A stretch of DNA of 64,000 nt from CAVQBP01 sp963723205 (GCA_963723205.1 CAVRQC010000041.1:248001-312000); one strand, 5' to 3'. Numbered from the stretch's first letter, positions 35,802 to 44,431 are shown. Numbers and translations are program-made. Notes: a model not told the origin generated them from the letters alone.

Positions 35802-36565
35802 TAACAAACCGTAAGAATTTCAGGTGTACCGTTAGAGATTAATATTGTATGCTCAAAATGAGCAGAAGGTAATCCATCAACAGCTAAAACTGTCCACCCG
35901 TCTGAATTGGTTTTAACTTTATAATCTCCCATATTTACCATTGGTTCGATTGCAATAGTCATTCCTTTCCTTAACTTTGCACCTGTACCTTTCTTTCCAA
36001 AATTCGGAACTGACGGTTCTTCGTGTAAAAACTTACCTACTCCATGTCCACACAAATCTCTAACTACCGAAAAACCATTTGATTCAACGTATTCCTGAAT
36101 TGCTGCTGAAATATCGTGAACCCGATTGTTTAACCGGGCTTCTTCTATACCAACATACAATGATTTTTCAGTTACTTCCATTAATTTAATTTTTTCTTCT
36201 GAAATATTTCCAACAGCAACTGATAATGCCGCATCACCAAAATAACCGTTTTTAAGAACACCGACATCAAGTGCTATTATTTCGCCTTCTTTCAAAATTC
36301 TATCTGCAGCCGGAATTCCATGAACAACTTCATCATCAATTGAAGCACAAATCGAACCCGGGAAATCAAATGAGCCGGCTTGTGAATAACCCTTAAATGC
36401 TGCAATAGCATCGTTACTCAAAATATAATCTTCAGCTATTTTATCTAGTTCTAATGTACTAATTCCCGGCTTCGCATGACCTTTTAAAAGTTGGAGAGTC
36501 TCAGCGACTATTTTACAACTCTCTCTAATAAAATCAATTTCTTTTTTCGTTTTTATATAAATCAC
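35801..36565 (-). CDS. map: Methionine aminopeptidase, type I
   Basis: The 254-residue enzyme removes N-terminal Met from new proteins. The five metal ligands and the conserved His are visible in order: 'ASIDDEVVHGIP' (His), 'ALDVGVLKNGYFGDAA' (two Asp), 'GHGVGKFLHEEP' (His), 'TIAIEPMV' (Glu) and 'FEHTILI' (Glu). GTG start, 3 bases after secY. The gene adk, which often lies between secY and map, is absent here. Confidence 0.97.
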   Translation of the reverse strand: MIYIKTKKEIDFIRESCKIVAETLQLLKGHAKPGISTLELDKIAEDYILSNDAIAAFKGYSQAGSFDFPGSICASIDDEVVHGIPAADRILKEGEIIALDVGVLKNGYFGDAALSVAVGNISEEKIKLMEVTEKSLYVGIEEARLNNRVHDISAAIQEYVESNGFSVVRDLCGHGVGKFLHEEPSVPNFGKKGTGAKLRKGMTIAIEPMVNMGDYKVKTNSDGWTVLAVDGLPSAHFEHTILISNGTPEILTVC

Positions 36566-36568
36566 AAA

Positions 36569-37906
36569 CTAGCTTCTTCTACTTCTAACTTTACCTGTTT
36601 TCATAAATCCATCGTAATGCCTCATCAACAGGTGTGATTCTACCTGCTGCAGTGTATCCAAAGCAACACCAACAATAATCAACAAGCTTGTTCCACCAAA
36701 GAATTGAGCAAACTGCCCGGAAACACCCCACCCGGAGACGAAGGCCGGTAGTATAGCTACAATTGCAAGAAAGAAAGAACCGGGTAATGTAATTTTTGTC
36801 AAAATATTGTCAATAAATTCCGATGTTTGCTTTCCCGGTCTTATACCAGGAATAAAACCGCCTTGTTTCTTCATTGTATCTGCAACATCTTTTGGATTGA
36901 AAGCTATTGCTGTATAAAAATAAGTAAAGAAGATTATCATTAAGGCATAAATAAATGAATATACAGGTGAAGTATATTGGAAATAACTTGTTAAACTCTG
37001 CAAGAACTCATTATTCGGAAAAAAAGATAATACGGTATTTGGTATAAACATAATTGATTGAGCAAAAATAATAGGCATTACACCTGCGGTATTAACTCTT
37101 AACGGGATATATTGTGTAACACCGCCATATACTTTTCTCCCGACTACTCTTTTTGCATATTGAACAGGAATTCTCCTTGTTCCTTGTGTTACTAAAACAA
37201 CACCTGCAATAATTAAAACCATAAAAGTTAAAATCACTATTTCGATTACTAAACTTCTTGTTCCGGCTGTAATCAGTCTAATCTCATCCAAAACAGCAAA
37301 CGGGAATCGATCAATAATTCCTATAAATATTATTAAAGAAATACCGTTCCCTATACCTTTATCTGTAATCTGTTCACCAAGCCACATCATAAATACTGTA
37401 CCTGCTGTAAGAATAATAACAGTTGATATTGTCCAGCCAAATCCCTGAACAGCAGCAGGAACTATTGATAATCCCTGAACATTTGTATTAACCAATTTAA
37501 CCGTAACACCCCATGCCTGTAAAGCCGAAAGCAATACTGTACCATAACGGGTAAGCTGAGTGATTTTCTTTCTTCCTTCTTCACCTTCCTGCTGCAGTTT
37601 CTGGAAATAAGGAACTACTGCTCCCATCAACTGAAGAATAATTGAAGCAGATATATAAGGCATTATGCCTAATGCAAAAATTGCAGCATTTCTAAAAGCA
37701 CCACCAACAAATAAATCGTAAAGGCCGAAGAGATTATCCGATGTAGCATTCTTCATGCTTTCCGCTACAAGGGCAGAATCAACGCCCGGAAGAGTTATAT
37801 GAGCACCTATACGAACTATTGTTAGCAACGCCAGAGTATAAATTATCCTCTGACGCAGTTCATGTATCTTAAAAATATTTCTAAATGTATCTGTAAACTT
37901 AGCCAT
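36569..37906 (-). CDS. secY: Preprotein translocase subunit SecY
   Basis: The 445-residue inner-membrane protein has ten hydrophobic segments and the family landmarks 'GIMPYISASIILQLMGAVVP', 'GIGNGISLIIFIGI', 'PIIFAQSIMFIP' and 'GFIPGIRPGKQT'. It forms the protein-conducting channel with SecE (encoded at 62931-63113) and SecG. It is 12 bases after rplO and coupled closely to map. Confidence 0.98.
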   Translation of the reverse strand: MAKFTDTFRNIFKIHELRQRIIYTLALLTIVRIGAHITLPGVDSALVAESMKNATSDNLFGLYDLFVGGAFRNAAIFALGIMPYISASIILQLMGAVVPYFQKLQQEGEEGRKKITQLTRYGTVLLSALQAWGVTVKLVNTNVQGLSIVPAAVQGFGWTISTVIILTAGTVFMMWLGEQITDKGIGNGISLIIFIGIIDRFPFAVLDEIRLITAGTRSLVIEIVILTFMVLIIAGVVLVTQGTRRIPVQYAKRVVGRKVYGGVTQYIPLRVNTAGVMPIIFAQSIMFIPNTVLSFFPNNEFLQSLTSYFQYTSPVYSFIYALMIIFFTYFYTAIAFNPKDVADTMKKQGGFIPGIRPGKQTSEFIDNILTKITLPGSFFLAIVAILPAFVSGWGVSGQFAQFFGGTSLLIIVGVALDTLQQVESHLLMRHYDGFMKTGKVRSRRS

Positions 37907-37918
37907 AAAACAACAGGA

Positions 37919-38371
37919 TTAAACTTTTTTAATGGAACCGCCGGCAGCTTCTATTTTTTCTTTAGCTGATTGACTAAAAGCATTTACTTCAACATTTATT
38001 TTAGATTTAATTTCCCCTTTTCCCAGAATTTTAATTAGTTCATTACTGTCGGAAACTAAACCATGCTGCATTAAAAATGCAGCATTAATAACCTGATTTT
38101 TTTCTTTTTCAGCTAATTTTTCAAGTGCTTCGACGTTGACAACTTGATAATATTTTTTAAAAATATGTGTAAAACCAAATTTAGGAATTCTTCTCTGAAG
38201 GGGCATTTGTCCACCTTCAAACCATTTTTTCTTTTTTGCACCGGAACGCGACAATTGACCATTCATACCTTTAGTAGCTGTCCCACCATGACCGGAACCT
38301 TCACCACGTCCGATTCTTTTTCTCTGCTTCCTGGTACCTTTTGCATATTTTAAGTTACTTAAAACATCCAT
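37919..38371 (-). CDS. rplO: 50S ribosomal protein L15
   Basis: This is a 150-residue L15 with a Gly/Arg-rich N-terminus ('GTRKQRKRIGRGEGSGHGGT', 'GFEGGQMPLQRRIPK'-like 'FEGGQMPLQRRIPKFGF') that threads into 23S rRNA, and a globular C-terminal half. A late-assembly 50S protein. Standard position before secY. Confidence 0.97.
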   Translation of the reverse strand: MDVLSNLKYAKGTRKQRKRIGRGEGSGHGGTATKGMNGQLSRSGAKKKKWFEGGQMPLQRRIPKFGFTHIFKKYYQVVNVEALEKLAEKEKNQVINAAFLMQHGLVSDSNELIKILGKGEIKSKINVEVNAFSQSAKEKIEAAGGSIKKV

Positions 38372-38408
38372 TATAAAACCTTATAATATTCAGTTAATAT
38401 ATTTTATA

Positions 38409-38666
38409 CTATTCTTCAATTTTGTTTTCTTCTACTTTTTCTTCTTTCTTCTTAGAAGTTCTTTTCCTAGTCTTTGTTTTTTCCTCTTTATACTCCTCAA
38501 CAACAACGAGATGTGATACTTTATTAATCATACCTCTAATTTGCGGGGTATCATTATGAACTTTTTCCCAGTTAGGTCTTCCAAGTCCTAAAGCCTCAAC
38601 AGTTAATTTCTGTCTTTTAGGTCTATCGATTATACTTCTAACCTGTCTTATTTTAATTTTACTCAT
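38409..38666 (-). CDS. rpmD: 50S ribosomal protein L30 with charged C-terminal tail
   Basis: The first 60 residues are a normal L30 ('RQVRSIIDRPKRQKLTVEAL', 'NDTPQIRGMINKVSHLV'). About 25 extra residues at the end are almost only Lys, Glu, Thr and Arg ('EEKTKTRKRTSKKKEEKVEE'). The start codon overlaps the end of rpsE by 8 bases, which implies coupling. Confidence 0.96.
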   Translation of the reverse strand: MSKIKIRQVRSIIDRPKRQKLTVEALGLGRPNWEKVHNDTPQIRGMINKVSHLVVVEEYKEEKTKTRKRTSKKKEEKVEENKIEE

Positions 38667-39189
38667 TGGTTTCTCCGGCTGTTTGTATATTGAATAAACC
38701 GCTCACTGCCATACTTCTTTTCTTAGCCATTTTTCTTGCATCTATAATACTAAGCAATCCATTTAAAGTAGCTTTAACCTGGTTATGAGGATTGCTAGAA
38801 CCCAGAGATTTCGTAAGAATATCCTGAACACCTGCAGCTTCAAGAACAGCTCGTACACCACCCCCGGCAATAAGACCTGTACCAGGAGAAGCTGGTTTTA
38901 ACAAAACCCGGCCTGCTCCATATTTACCAATAATCTCATGAGCAATAGTTCCTTTAATAACGGAAACTTTAACAAGACTCTTCCGCGCATCATCAATTCC
39001 TTTGGAAATTGCATCGGAAACTTCGTTAGCTTTACCAAGTCCAACACCGACAACTCCATTCCCGTTGCCAACAACGATAATAGCGTTGAAGCTGAACCTG
39101 CGCCCACCTTTAACTACCTTAGCAACGCGGTTGATGTGAACAACTTTTTCTTTTAGTCCTTCAGATTCATTAGACTTTACAGTTTTCAA
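38659..39189 (-). CDS. rpsE: 30S ribosomal protein S5
   Basis: The 176-residue S5 has the double-stranded-RNA-binding-like N-domain ('VVHINRVAKVVKGGRRFSFN') and 'GLIAGGGVRAVLEAAGVQDI'. It helps decoding accuracy and mRNA unwinding at the 30S entry. The start is TTG 39189 preceded by GGAGATATAA. It is the gene downstream of tRNA-Gln, so its message must be separated from the tRNA by processing if both come from one transcript. Confidence 0.97.
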   Translation of the reverse strand: MKTVKSNESEGLKEKVVHINRVAKVVKGGRRFSFNAIIVVGNGNGVVGVGLGKANEVSDAISKGIDDARKSLVKVSVIKGTIAHEIIGKYGAGRVLLKPASPGTGLIAGGGVRAVLEAAGVQDILTKSLGSSNPHNQVKATLNGLLSIIDARKMAKKRSMAVSGLFNIQTAGETNE

Positions 39190-39234
39190 TTATATCTCCA
39201 AAATTCCTTAAAATAATTCAAAAATTAACCTGAG

Positions 39235-39305
39235 CTGCCGGAAGAGGATTCGAACCTCTACAGACGCCTCCAAAGGGCGTAGTCCTACCATTAGACGATC
39301 CGGCA
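39235..39305 (-). tRNA. tRNA-Gln (anticodon UUG)
   Basis: On the minus strand the acceptor TGCCGGA (39305-39299) pairs with TCCGGCA near 39236-39242, and the discriminator is G at 39235, as expected for Gln. The anticodon stem ACGCC/GGCGT encloses loop CTTTGGA with anticodon TTG. The T-arm has GAGG-TTCGAAT-CCTC. CCA is not encoded. The gene lies between rplR (25 bases) and rpsE (45 bases), in the same direction, inside the spc operon. Confidence 0.96.
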
Positions 39306-39330
39306 GTTCCGGTTTTAACAAAATCCGGGT

Positions 39331-39693
39331 TCAAAACTTCAATCCCCCTTCGCGAGCTCCTTCGGCTATAGCTTGTACCCGTCCATGATATCTATAACCA
39401 TTTCTATCAAATACTACCGAGGAGATATTTTGCTCCAAAGCTTTTTTAGCAACAAATTTACCTACTGCTTTACTTTTTGAAGTTTTTCCTTTTATCGATT
39501 TTAATTCTTCAGTAAGTTCTTTTGATAAAGTTGAAGCTGAAGTTAAGGTTTTGCCGTTTACATCATCAATAAGTTGAACGTAAATATTATTTAAACTTCT
39601 ATAAACCGTTAAACGCGGCCGTTCCGGAACTCCTGATAATTTCTTTCTAATTTTTATTTTAGATCTTATTCTTTTGTGTTTATTTTTTATCAT
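39331..39693 (-). CDS. rplR: 50S ribosomal protein L18
   Basis: The 120-residue L18 ('RIRSKIKIRKKLSGVPERPR', 'LTVYRSLNNIYVQLIDD', 'VVFDRNGYRYHGRVQAIAEG') binds 5S rRNA together with L5 and attaches it to the 50S subunit. It lies 19 bases after rplF; a tRNA-Gln gene, not rpsE, follows it directly. Confidence 0.97.
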   Translation of the reverse strand: MIKNKHKRIRSKIKIRKKLSGVPERPRLTVYRSLNNIYVQLIDDVNGKTLTSASTLSKELTEELKSIKGKTSKSKAVGKFVAKKALEQNISSVVFDRNGYRYHGRVQAIAEGAREGGLKF

Positions 39694-39712
39694 TTAAAAT
39701 CTCCGCTAAAAA

Positions 39713-40252
39713 TTATTTACCTGCAGTCTTTCCGGCTTTTCTTTGTATCTGTTCATCGGAATATTTAATACCTTTTCCTTTATAAGGTTCCGGTTTTCTA
39801 ATTGACCTGATCTTAGAAGCAACCAAACCGACCAATTGTTTATCAATTCCAGAAACAATAATCTGGGTTGGTATGGGAGTTTCAAGAGTAATTCCATCCG
39901 GCGGCATAAAATAAATTGGATGTGAATATCCAATATTGAATAAAAGATTCTTTCCTTTTAATTCAGCCCTATAACCAACACCAACAATATCTAAAGTCTT
40001 TTTATACTGTAGGGTAACACCAGTAACCATATTTTGAATTAAGGACCGGGTTAAACCATGTAAAGCTTTATTTTCTTTTGAATCATCAGGACGTTTTACT
40101 ATTATTTCACCATCCTTGATTTCAATCCCTATATTTGGATGAAACTTAGAAGAAAGTTCACCTTTAGGACCTTTAACCTTTACTTCATTACCGTTTTTTG
40201 TAACGGTAACATCTTTAGAGATTTCAATAGGTTTTTTACCAATTCTTGACAC
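39713..40252 (-). CDS. rplF: 50S ribosomal protein L6
   Basis: The 179-residue L6 has its two tandem alpha/beta domains: 'MSRIGKKPIEISKDVTV' to 'LTRSLIQNMVTGVT', then 'VGVGYRAELKGKNLLFNIGY' to 'SKIRSIRKPEPYKGKGIKY'. It sits near the sarcin-ricin loop and the factor-binding site. 38 bases after rpsH. Confidence 0.97.
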   Translation of the reverse strand: MSRIGKKPIEISKDVTVTKNGNEVKVKGPKGELSSKFHPNIGIEIKDGEIIVKRPDDSKENKALHGLTRSLIQNMVTGVTLQYKKTLDIVGVGYRAELKGKNLLFNIGYSHPIYFMPPDGITLETPIPTQIIVSGIDKQLVGLVASKIRSIRKPEPYKGKGIKYSDEQIQRKAGKTAGK

Positions 40253-40290
40253 TTTTATACTCCATCAATTAAAAAGCCATAGATTAAAAA

Positions 40291-40686
40291 TTACCAGATA
40301 TAACAAACAACTTCACCACCGATTGATTGCTGTCGTGCATCTTTATCTGTAAGCAACCCTTTTGAAGTTGAGATTACAGCAACACCTAAACCATTTAAAA
40401 CCCGCGGTAAATCTTTGGCATTTTTATATATTCTTAATCCAGGTGTACTAGCTCTTTTCAATCCGCTAATAGCTGATTCTCCATCTGTATATCGTAGGAT
40501 AATACTAATAATATTCTGTTTATTATCTTCGACTACCTGATAATCGCGAATAAAATTTTGTTTTTTCAATATTTCAGCAAGACTAATTTTCATTTTAGAA
40601 GCAGGAATATCTACTCTAACTTTTTTAGCTTTTGCAGCATTTCTAATTCTTGTTAAAAAATCTGAAATCGGATCTGTAACCGGCAT
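40291..40686 (-). CDS. rpsH: 30S ribosomal protein S8
   Basis: The 131-residue S8 starts 'MPVTDPISDFLTRIRNAAKA' and ends with the conserved 'ISTSKGLLTDKDARQQ' and 'GGEVVCYIW'. It binds helix 21 of 16S rRNA early in assembly. In Escherichia coli S8 represses the spc operon by binding near rplE; the matching fold was not checked here. 11 bases after rpsN. Confidence 0.97.
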   Translation of the reverse strand: MPVTDPISDFLTRIRNAAKAKKVRVDIPASKMKISLAEILKKQNFIRDYQVVEDNKQNIISIILRYTDGESAISGLKRASTPGLRIYKNAKDLPRVLNGLGVAVISTSKGLLTDKDARQQSIGGEVVCYIW

Positions 40687-40697
40687 AATTTCTCCTT

Positions 40698-40967
40698 TTA
40701 CCAGCTTGATTTTTTTAGTCCAGGAATCTCACCTCTTAGTGCCATTTCTCTTAACACCAAACGTGAGACGCCAAATTTTCTATAGTATGATCTTGCTCTC
40801 CCGGTCATCATACATCTATTATTTAACCTTACCGGAGAAGAATTTTTGGGTAACTTCTGCAAAGCTTCATAATCACCTTTTGCCTTGAGCTCTTTTCTCA
40901 GCTTTGCATATTTCTTTACCATTCTTTCTCTTTTTTCTTCTCTTGCGATCAAACTTTTCCTAGCCAT
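40698..40967 (-). CDS. rpsN: 30S ribosomal protein S14 (long form without zinc)
   Basis: The 89-residue S14 belongs to the long, cysteine-poor class: 'MARKSLIAREEKRERMVKKY', 'RLNNRCMMTGRARSYYRKFG', ending 'EIPGLKKSSW'. The CxxC pairs of the zinc form are absent. It lies in the 30S head, between rplE and rpsH. Confidence 0.97.
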   Translation of the reverse strand: MARKSLIAREEKRERMVKKYAKLRKELKAKGDYEALQKLPKNSSPVRLNNRCMMTGRARSYYRKFGVSRLVLREMALRGEIPGLKKSSW

Positions 40968-40982
40968 TAAAATTCCTTTTTG

Positions 40983-41669
40983 TTAAGCAGTTTTGATTTC
41001 TTTTTTCCTAAAGGGGACACCAAATGCCCGAAGTAATTCAAAAGCTTCATTATCATTTAGTGCGGTTGTTACCATCGTAACATCCATTCCTAAAACTTTT
41101 GTAATCTTATCAACATTAATTTCGGGGAAAATGATCTGTTCCTTTATACCCATTGTATAATTGCCCCTCCCGTCAAAAGATTTATCTGAAAGTCCTCTAA
41201 AATCTCTAACACGAGGTAAAGCAACATTAACAAGCCTGTCTAAGAACTCATACATTCTTTCACGGCGTAATGTAACCACAGCACCAATATTTACACCTTC
41301 TCTTAATTTAAAGTTAGAAATAGCTTTCTTAGCTTTTCTAATACTTGCTTTTTGTCCGGTAATTGTTTCAAGTTCTTTAACAGCTTCTTCAAGCAATTTT
41401 TGATCTGCAACAGCAGCTCCAACACCCATATTTACTACAATTTTATTAAGCTTTGGAACCTGCATAATACTTTTGTAAGCAAATTTTTTCATTAGCCCAG
41501 GGACAATTTCTTTCTTATAAACTTCAGCAAGCCTCGCTTTTATTCTAATTTCTTTCACTTCTTCAGCTTTTTTAGATTCTTTTTTTGAACCTTGCTTGCC
41601 GCCCTTAGCTTCTTTTTGCGGTTTTGCTGCTTTTCCAGTATTTTCTTTTTTTGTTTTCTTTTCTGCCAT
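40983..41669 (-). CDS. rplE: 50S ribosomal protein L5 with Lys-rich N-terminal extension
   Basis: The core L5 (about residues 45-228; 'MQVPKLNKIVVNMGVGAAVA', 'LRERMYEFLDRLVNVALPR', 'GIKEQIIFPEI') binds 5S rRNA and contacts the P-site tRNA. About 45 extra residues at the N-terminus are Lys/Gly/Glu-rich ('KAAKPQKEAKGGKQGSKKES'), an extension absent from standard ~180-residue L5. ATG 41669 is the only good start before this extension; it lies 26 bases after rplX. Confidence 0.96.
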   Translation of the reverse strand: MAEKKTKKENTGKAAKPQKEAKGGKQGSKKESKKAEEVKEIRIKARLAEVYKKEIVPGLMKKFAYKSIMQVPKLNKIVVNMGVGAAVADQKLLEEAVKELETITGQKASIRKAKKAISNFKLREGVNIGAVVTLRRERMYEFLDRLVNVALPRVRDFRGLSDKSFDGRGNYTMGIKEQIIFPEINVDKITKVLGMDVTMVTTALNDNEAFELLRAFGVPFRKKEIKTA

Positions 41670-41695
41670 ATTTTAACTTTAATCTATTGAACTAA

Positions 41696-42019
41696 TTAAA
41701 TCATTTCGCCGGAGATTTTGCTAACTCTTGCTCTTTTCTTCTTCCCGGTTTTTTCATCTAAAATAATCTGGGATCCAATTCTAGTCGGTTCATTTCTTTT
41801 TGGATCCAATATCATAACATTAGAAGCATTTATAGGAGCTTCTTTTTCCAGAATTCCTCCTTGAGGATTTGTCTGGCTTGGTTTTGTATGTCTTTTCCTA
41901 ATATTAATACCTTCAACGATAATTCTGTTCTTTTTAGGAAATACTTTCAATACTTTCCCGGTTTTTCCTCTATCATTGCCGGCTATAATCATTACATTGT
42001 CATTTTTTGTAATTTTCAT
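41696..42019 (-). CDS. rplX: 50S ribosomal protein L24
   Basis: The 107-residue KOW-domain protein ('NDNVMIIAGNDRGKTGKVLK', 'EGINIRKRHTKPSQTNPQGG') is one of the first proteins to bind 23S rRNA in 50S assembly. 15 bases after rplN. Confidence 0.97.
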   Translation of the reverse strand: MKITKNDNVMIIAGNDRGKTGKVLKVFPKKNRIIVEGINIRKRHTKPSQTNPQGGILEKEAPINASNVMILDPKRNEPTRIGSQIILDEKTGKKKRARVSKISGEMI

Positions 42020-42034
42020 TTGATACCTAAATCT

Positions 42035-42403
42035 TTATAATACTTCAGGAGCTAATGAAACAATTTTCATAAATTGTTTTTCTCTTAATTCTCTAGCTAC
42101 AGGTCCAAAAATACGTGTACCTCTAGGTTCATTTTGCGCATTCAGAAGAACTGCTGCATTTTCATCAAACCTAATATATGAACCGTCTTTTCTCCTCACT
42201 TCTTTTCGAGTTCTAACAATTACTGCCCTGGATACTTCACCTTTTTTCACCGCTCCATTGGGAATAGCCGATTTAACGGAGACGACTATAAGATCACCTA
42301 AGCTAGCATATTTTCTGCCGCTGCCGCCAAGTACCCTGATACATCTCACTTTCTTAGCTCCGGAATTATCAGCAACTACTAAGTTTGTTTCTTCTTGAAT
42401 CAT
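42035..42403 (-). CDS. rplN: 50S ribosomal protein L14
   Basis: The 122-residue L14 starts 'MIQEETNLVVADNSGAKKVR' and contains 'RFDENAAVLLNAQNEPRGTR' and 'IFGPVARELREKQFMKIVSL'. It forms intersubunit bridges and binds ribosome silencing factor in many bacteria. 20 bases after rpsQ. Confidence 0.98.
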   Translation of the reverse strand: MIQEETNLVVADNSGAKKVRCIRVLGGSGRKYASLGDLIVVSVKSAIPNGAVKKGEVSRAVIVRTRKEVRRKDGSYIRFDENAAVLLNAQNEPRGTRIFGPVARELREKQFMKIVSLAPEVL

Positions 42404-42423
42404 TTTTTAAAAACTCCTTAATT

Positions 42424-42681
42424 CTACTTGGCTTTTTCAACTATTTCTACCAAACGCCATCTCTTTTTGGAACTTAAAGGACGGGTTTCCATAATTTTAA
42501 CTTTATCACCAACCTGGCATTCACGTTTTTCATCATGAGCCATTAGTCTTGTAGTTTTCTTAAAATACTTTTTATAGATAGGATGCGGCACTCTTCTTTC
42601 AATAGCAACAGAGATTGTTTTTTCCATTTTATTGCTAATTACAACACCTATCCTGGTTTTTCTAAGTGGACGTTGTGCCAT
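42424..42681 (-). CDS. rpsQ: 30S ribosomal protein S17
   Basis: The 85-residue OB-fold protein ('GVVISNKMEKTISVAIERRV', 'HPIYKKYFKKTTRLMAHDE', 'GDKVKIMETRPLSSKKRWRL') is a primary binder of the 16S 5' domain. 2 bases after rpmC. Confidence 0.97.
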   Translation of the reverse strand: MAQRPLRKTRIGVVISNKMEKTISVAIERRVPHPIYKKYFKKTTRLMAHDEKRECQVGDKVKIMETRPLSSKKRWRLVEIVEKAK

Positions 42682-42683
42682 CT

Positions 42684-42920
42684 TTAAGCATTATCTCCTT
42701 CTTTAACACCGGCTTGAGCCGATTTTTGTTCTGCTAATTCTCTTTCCCGAAGGACTGTTTTCATTCTTGCCAATTCTCTTTTAGTTATTTTTAACTTTCC
42801 GGTATTAGTAAGCTGTTTTAACTGATGTGCGAATCTTAAATCGACTAAATTTCTTTCTTCTTCATCAATTAATTTTTTCAATTCTTCGGTTTTAGTTTCT
42901 CTTATTTCATGAATTTTCAT
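42684..42920 (-). CDS. rpmC: 50S ribosomal protein L29
   Basis: The 78-residue helical-hairpin protein ('EIRETKTEELKKLIDEEERN', 'LVDLRFAHQLKQLTNTGKLK') lies near the exit tunnel where trigger factor and SRP dock. About ten extra residues at the C-terminus ('QKSAQAGVKEGDNA') are not conserved. Confidence 0.96.
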   Translation of the reverse strand: MKIHEIRETKTEELKKLIDEEERNLVDLRFAHQLKQLTNTGKLKITKRELARMKTVLRERELAEQKSAQAGVKEGDNA

Positions 42921-42936
42921 TTCAATACCTTAAAGA

Positions 42937-43353
42937 TTATTCAAAGTCAGGTCGTGAAACCACTTTACATTTAATAGGAAGTTTATAAGAGCAAGACATT
43001 AAAGCTTCCTGTGCTAACTCTTTTGATACACCGGCAACTTCAAACATAATTCTTCCGGGTTTAACAACGGCAACCCAAAATTCAGGTGCACCTTTACCTT
43101 TTCCCATTCTTGTTTCAAGAGGTTTTTTAGAAACAGGTTTATCAGGAAAAATTCTAATCCAAACTTTTCCATCCCTTTTCATTTTTCTTGAAAGAGCAAC
43201 ACGGCAGGCTTCTATCTGCCTGCTTGTTATCCAATGCGGTTCCAAAGCTTTTAACCCAAAATCGCCGAAGGCGACATTACTTCCACGCTTCGCTTTACCA
43301 GCCATTCTTCCACGCTGCGATTTTCTAAATTTTACTCTTTTCGGCATTAACAT
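42937..43353 (-). CDS. rplP: 50S ribosomal protein L16
   Basis: L16 ('MPKRVKFRKSQRGRMAGKAK', 'RIFPDKPVSKKPLETRMGKG') helps shape the A-site region of the 50S subunit. Two in-frame ATGs two codons apart are possible: 43353, eight bases from GGAG, and 43347, where the family's MPKR begins. The second is the more usual N-terminus. 60 to 66 bases after rpsC. Confidence 0.97.
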   Translation of the reverse strand: MLMPKRVKFRKSQRGRMAGKAKRGSNVAFGDFGLKALEPHWITSRQIEACRVALSRKMKRDGKVWIRIFPDKPVSKKPLETRMGKGKGAPEFWVAVVKPGRIMFEVAGVSKELAQEALMSCSYKLPIKCKVVSRPDFE

Positions 43354-43413
43354 AATTCGAACTCCTAAAACTCAGTGTTAATTAAAAATTAAAACTGGGA
43401 AAATTTTTAATTT

Positions 43414-44055
43414 TTATTCAGTAACTCTTTTTCCTAAAATTTCACCACGACATATCCAAACTTTAATTCCAATCGAGCCATAAATTGTTTCAGCTCTTCC
43501 AGAGGCATAATCAATATCTGCTCTTAAAGTATGCAATGGTATTCTACCGTCTTTATATTGTTCGGTTCTTGCCATTTCTGCACCACCTAATCTTCCGGCG
43601 CACATTATTCTAATTCCTTCAGCACCCATTCTCATTGCTGCAGTAATAGCCATTTTCATTGCTCTTCTAAATGAAATTCTTCCCTGCAATTGAACAGCAA
43701 TATTTTCAGCAACAAGATAAGCATCTAACTCAGGTCTTTTAATTTCTGAAATCTGAACCTTCACATCTTTATCAGTAAATCTCTTTAGTTCTTCTTCAAG
43801 CTGGGTAATTTCTTTCCCGCTTTTACCTATAACGACTCCTGGCCTTGATGTATGTATAGTTAAAATAATATTCTTCGAAGTCCTGTCAATAACAATTCTA
43901 GAAATACCCGCTTTTTTTAATCTGTTTCTAATATAGGTTCTTAATTTTGAATCTTCTTTCAGCTTAGGTGCATAACTTTTATTTTCATACCAATTAGAGT
44001 CCCATCCTCTAATAATTCCAACTCTTAGTCCAACCGGGTTTGTTTTCTGTCCCAA
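43414..44055 (-). CDS. rpsC: 30S ribosomal protein S3
   Basis: The 213-residue S3 has an N-terminal KH domain ('SRPGVVIGKSGKEITQLEEE') and C-terminal domain ('GRISFRRAMKMAITAAMRMG', 'CAGRLGGAEMARTEQYKDGR'). It lies at the mRNA entry and has helicase-like function with S4 and S5. 12 bases after rplV. Confidence 0.98.
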   Translation of the reverse strand: MGQKTNPVGLRVGIIRGWDSNWYENKSYAPKLKEDSKLRTYIRNRLKKAGISRIVIDRTSKNIILTIHTSRPGVVIGKSGKEITQLEEELKRFTDKDVKVQISEIKRPELDAYLVAENIAVQLQGRISFRRAMKMAITAAMRMGAEGIRIMCAGRLGGAEMARTEQYKDGRIPLHTLRADIDYASGRAETIYGSIGIKVWICRGEILGKRVTE

Positions 44056-44067
44056 AAATCCTCCTAA

Positions 44068-44412
44068 TTATTCTTTAGTTGCAACCACAACTGTTAAATG
44101 ACAAGATCTTTTTCTAATTCTGTAAGCCCTACCCATTGGAGCAGGTGAAATTCTTTTTAATGTCGGTCCTTGATCCACAAAAGCTTCTTTTATATATAAA
44201 TCTGCAGGATCAAGTCTTGTTGATTCGTCCTGATTCAATAAATTAGCAACAGCTGACCTTACAACTTTTTCTGCATGTTTTGAAGCATGCTTAGAAGAAA
44301 AGTGAAGCACTTCTATTGCTTTTTCAACTGACATTCCTCTTATAAGATCAATCAGCAGCCGCATTTTTCTAGGTGAAGAACCTATATATTTATGTATTGC
44401 CCTTGCTTCCAT
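44068..44412 (-). CDS. rplV: 50S ribosomal protein L22
   Basis: The 114-residue L22 ('HKYIGSSPRKMRLLIDLIRG', 'SAVANLLNQ') has the long beta-hairpin ('FVDQGPTLKRISPAPMGRAY') that lines the exit tunnel. 19 bases after rpsS. Confidence 0.97.
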   Translation of the reverse strand: MEARAIHKYIGSSPRKMRLLIDLIRGMSVEKAIEVLHFSSKHASKHAEKVVRSAVANLLNQDESTRLDPADLYIKEAFVDQGPTLKRISPAPMGRAYRIRKRSCHLTVVVATKE

Positions 44413-44431
44413 TTAACTAAAATTCCTTTTT

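Noticed and set aside
36566..36568. Missing adk between secY and map as a deletion
   Set aside because: The genes are only 3 bases apart with normal ends; adk is elsewhere in many FCB bacteria, so this is a gene-order variant rather than damage.
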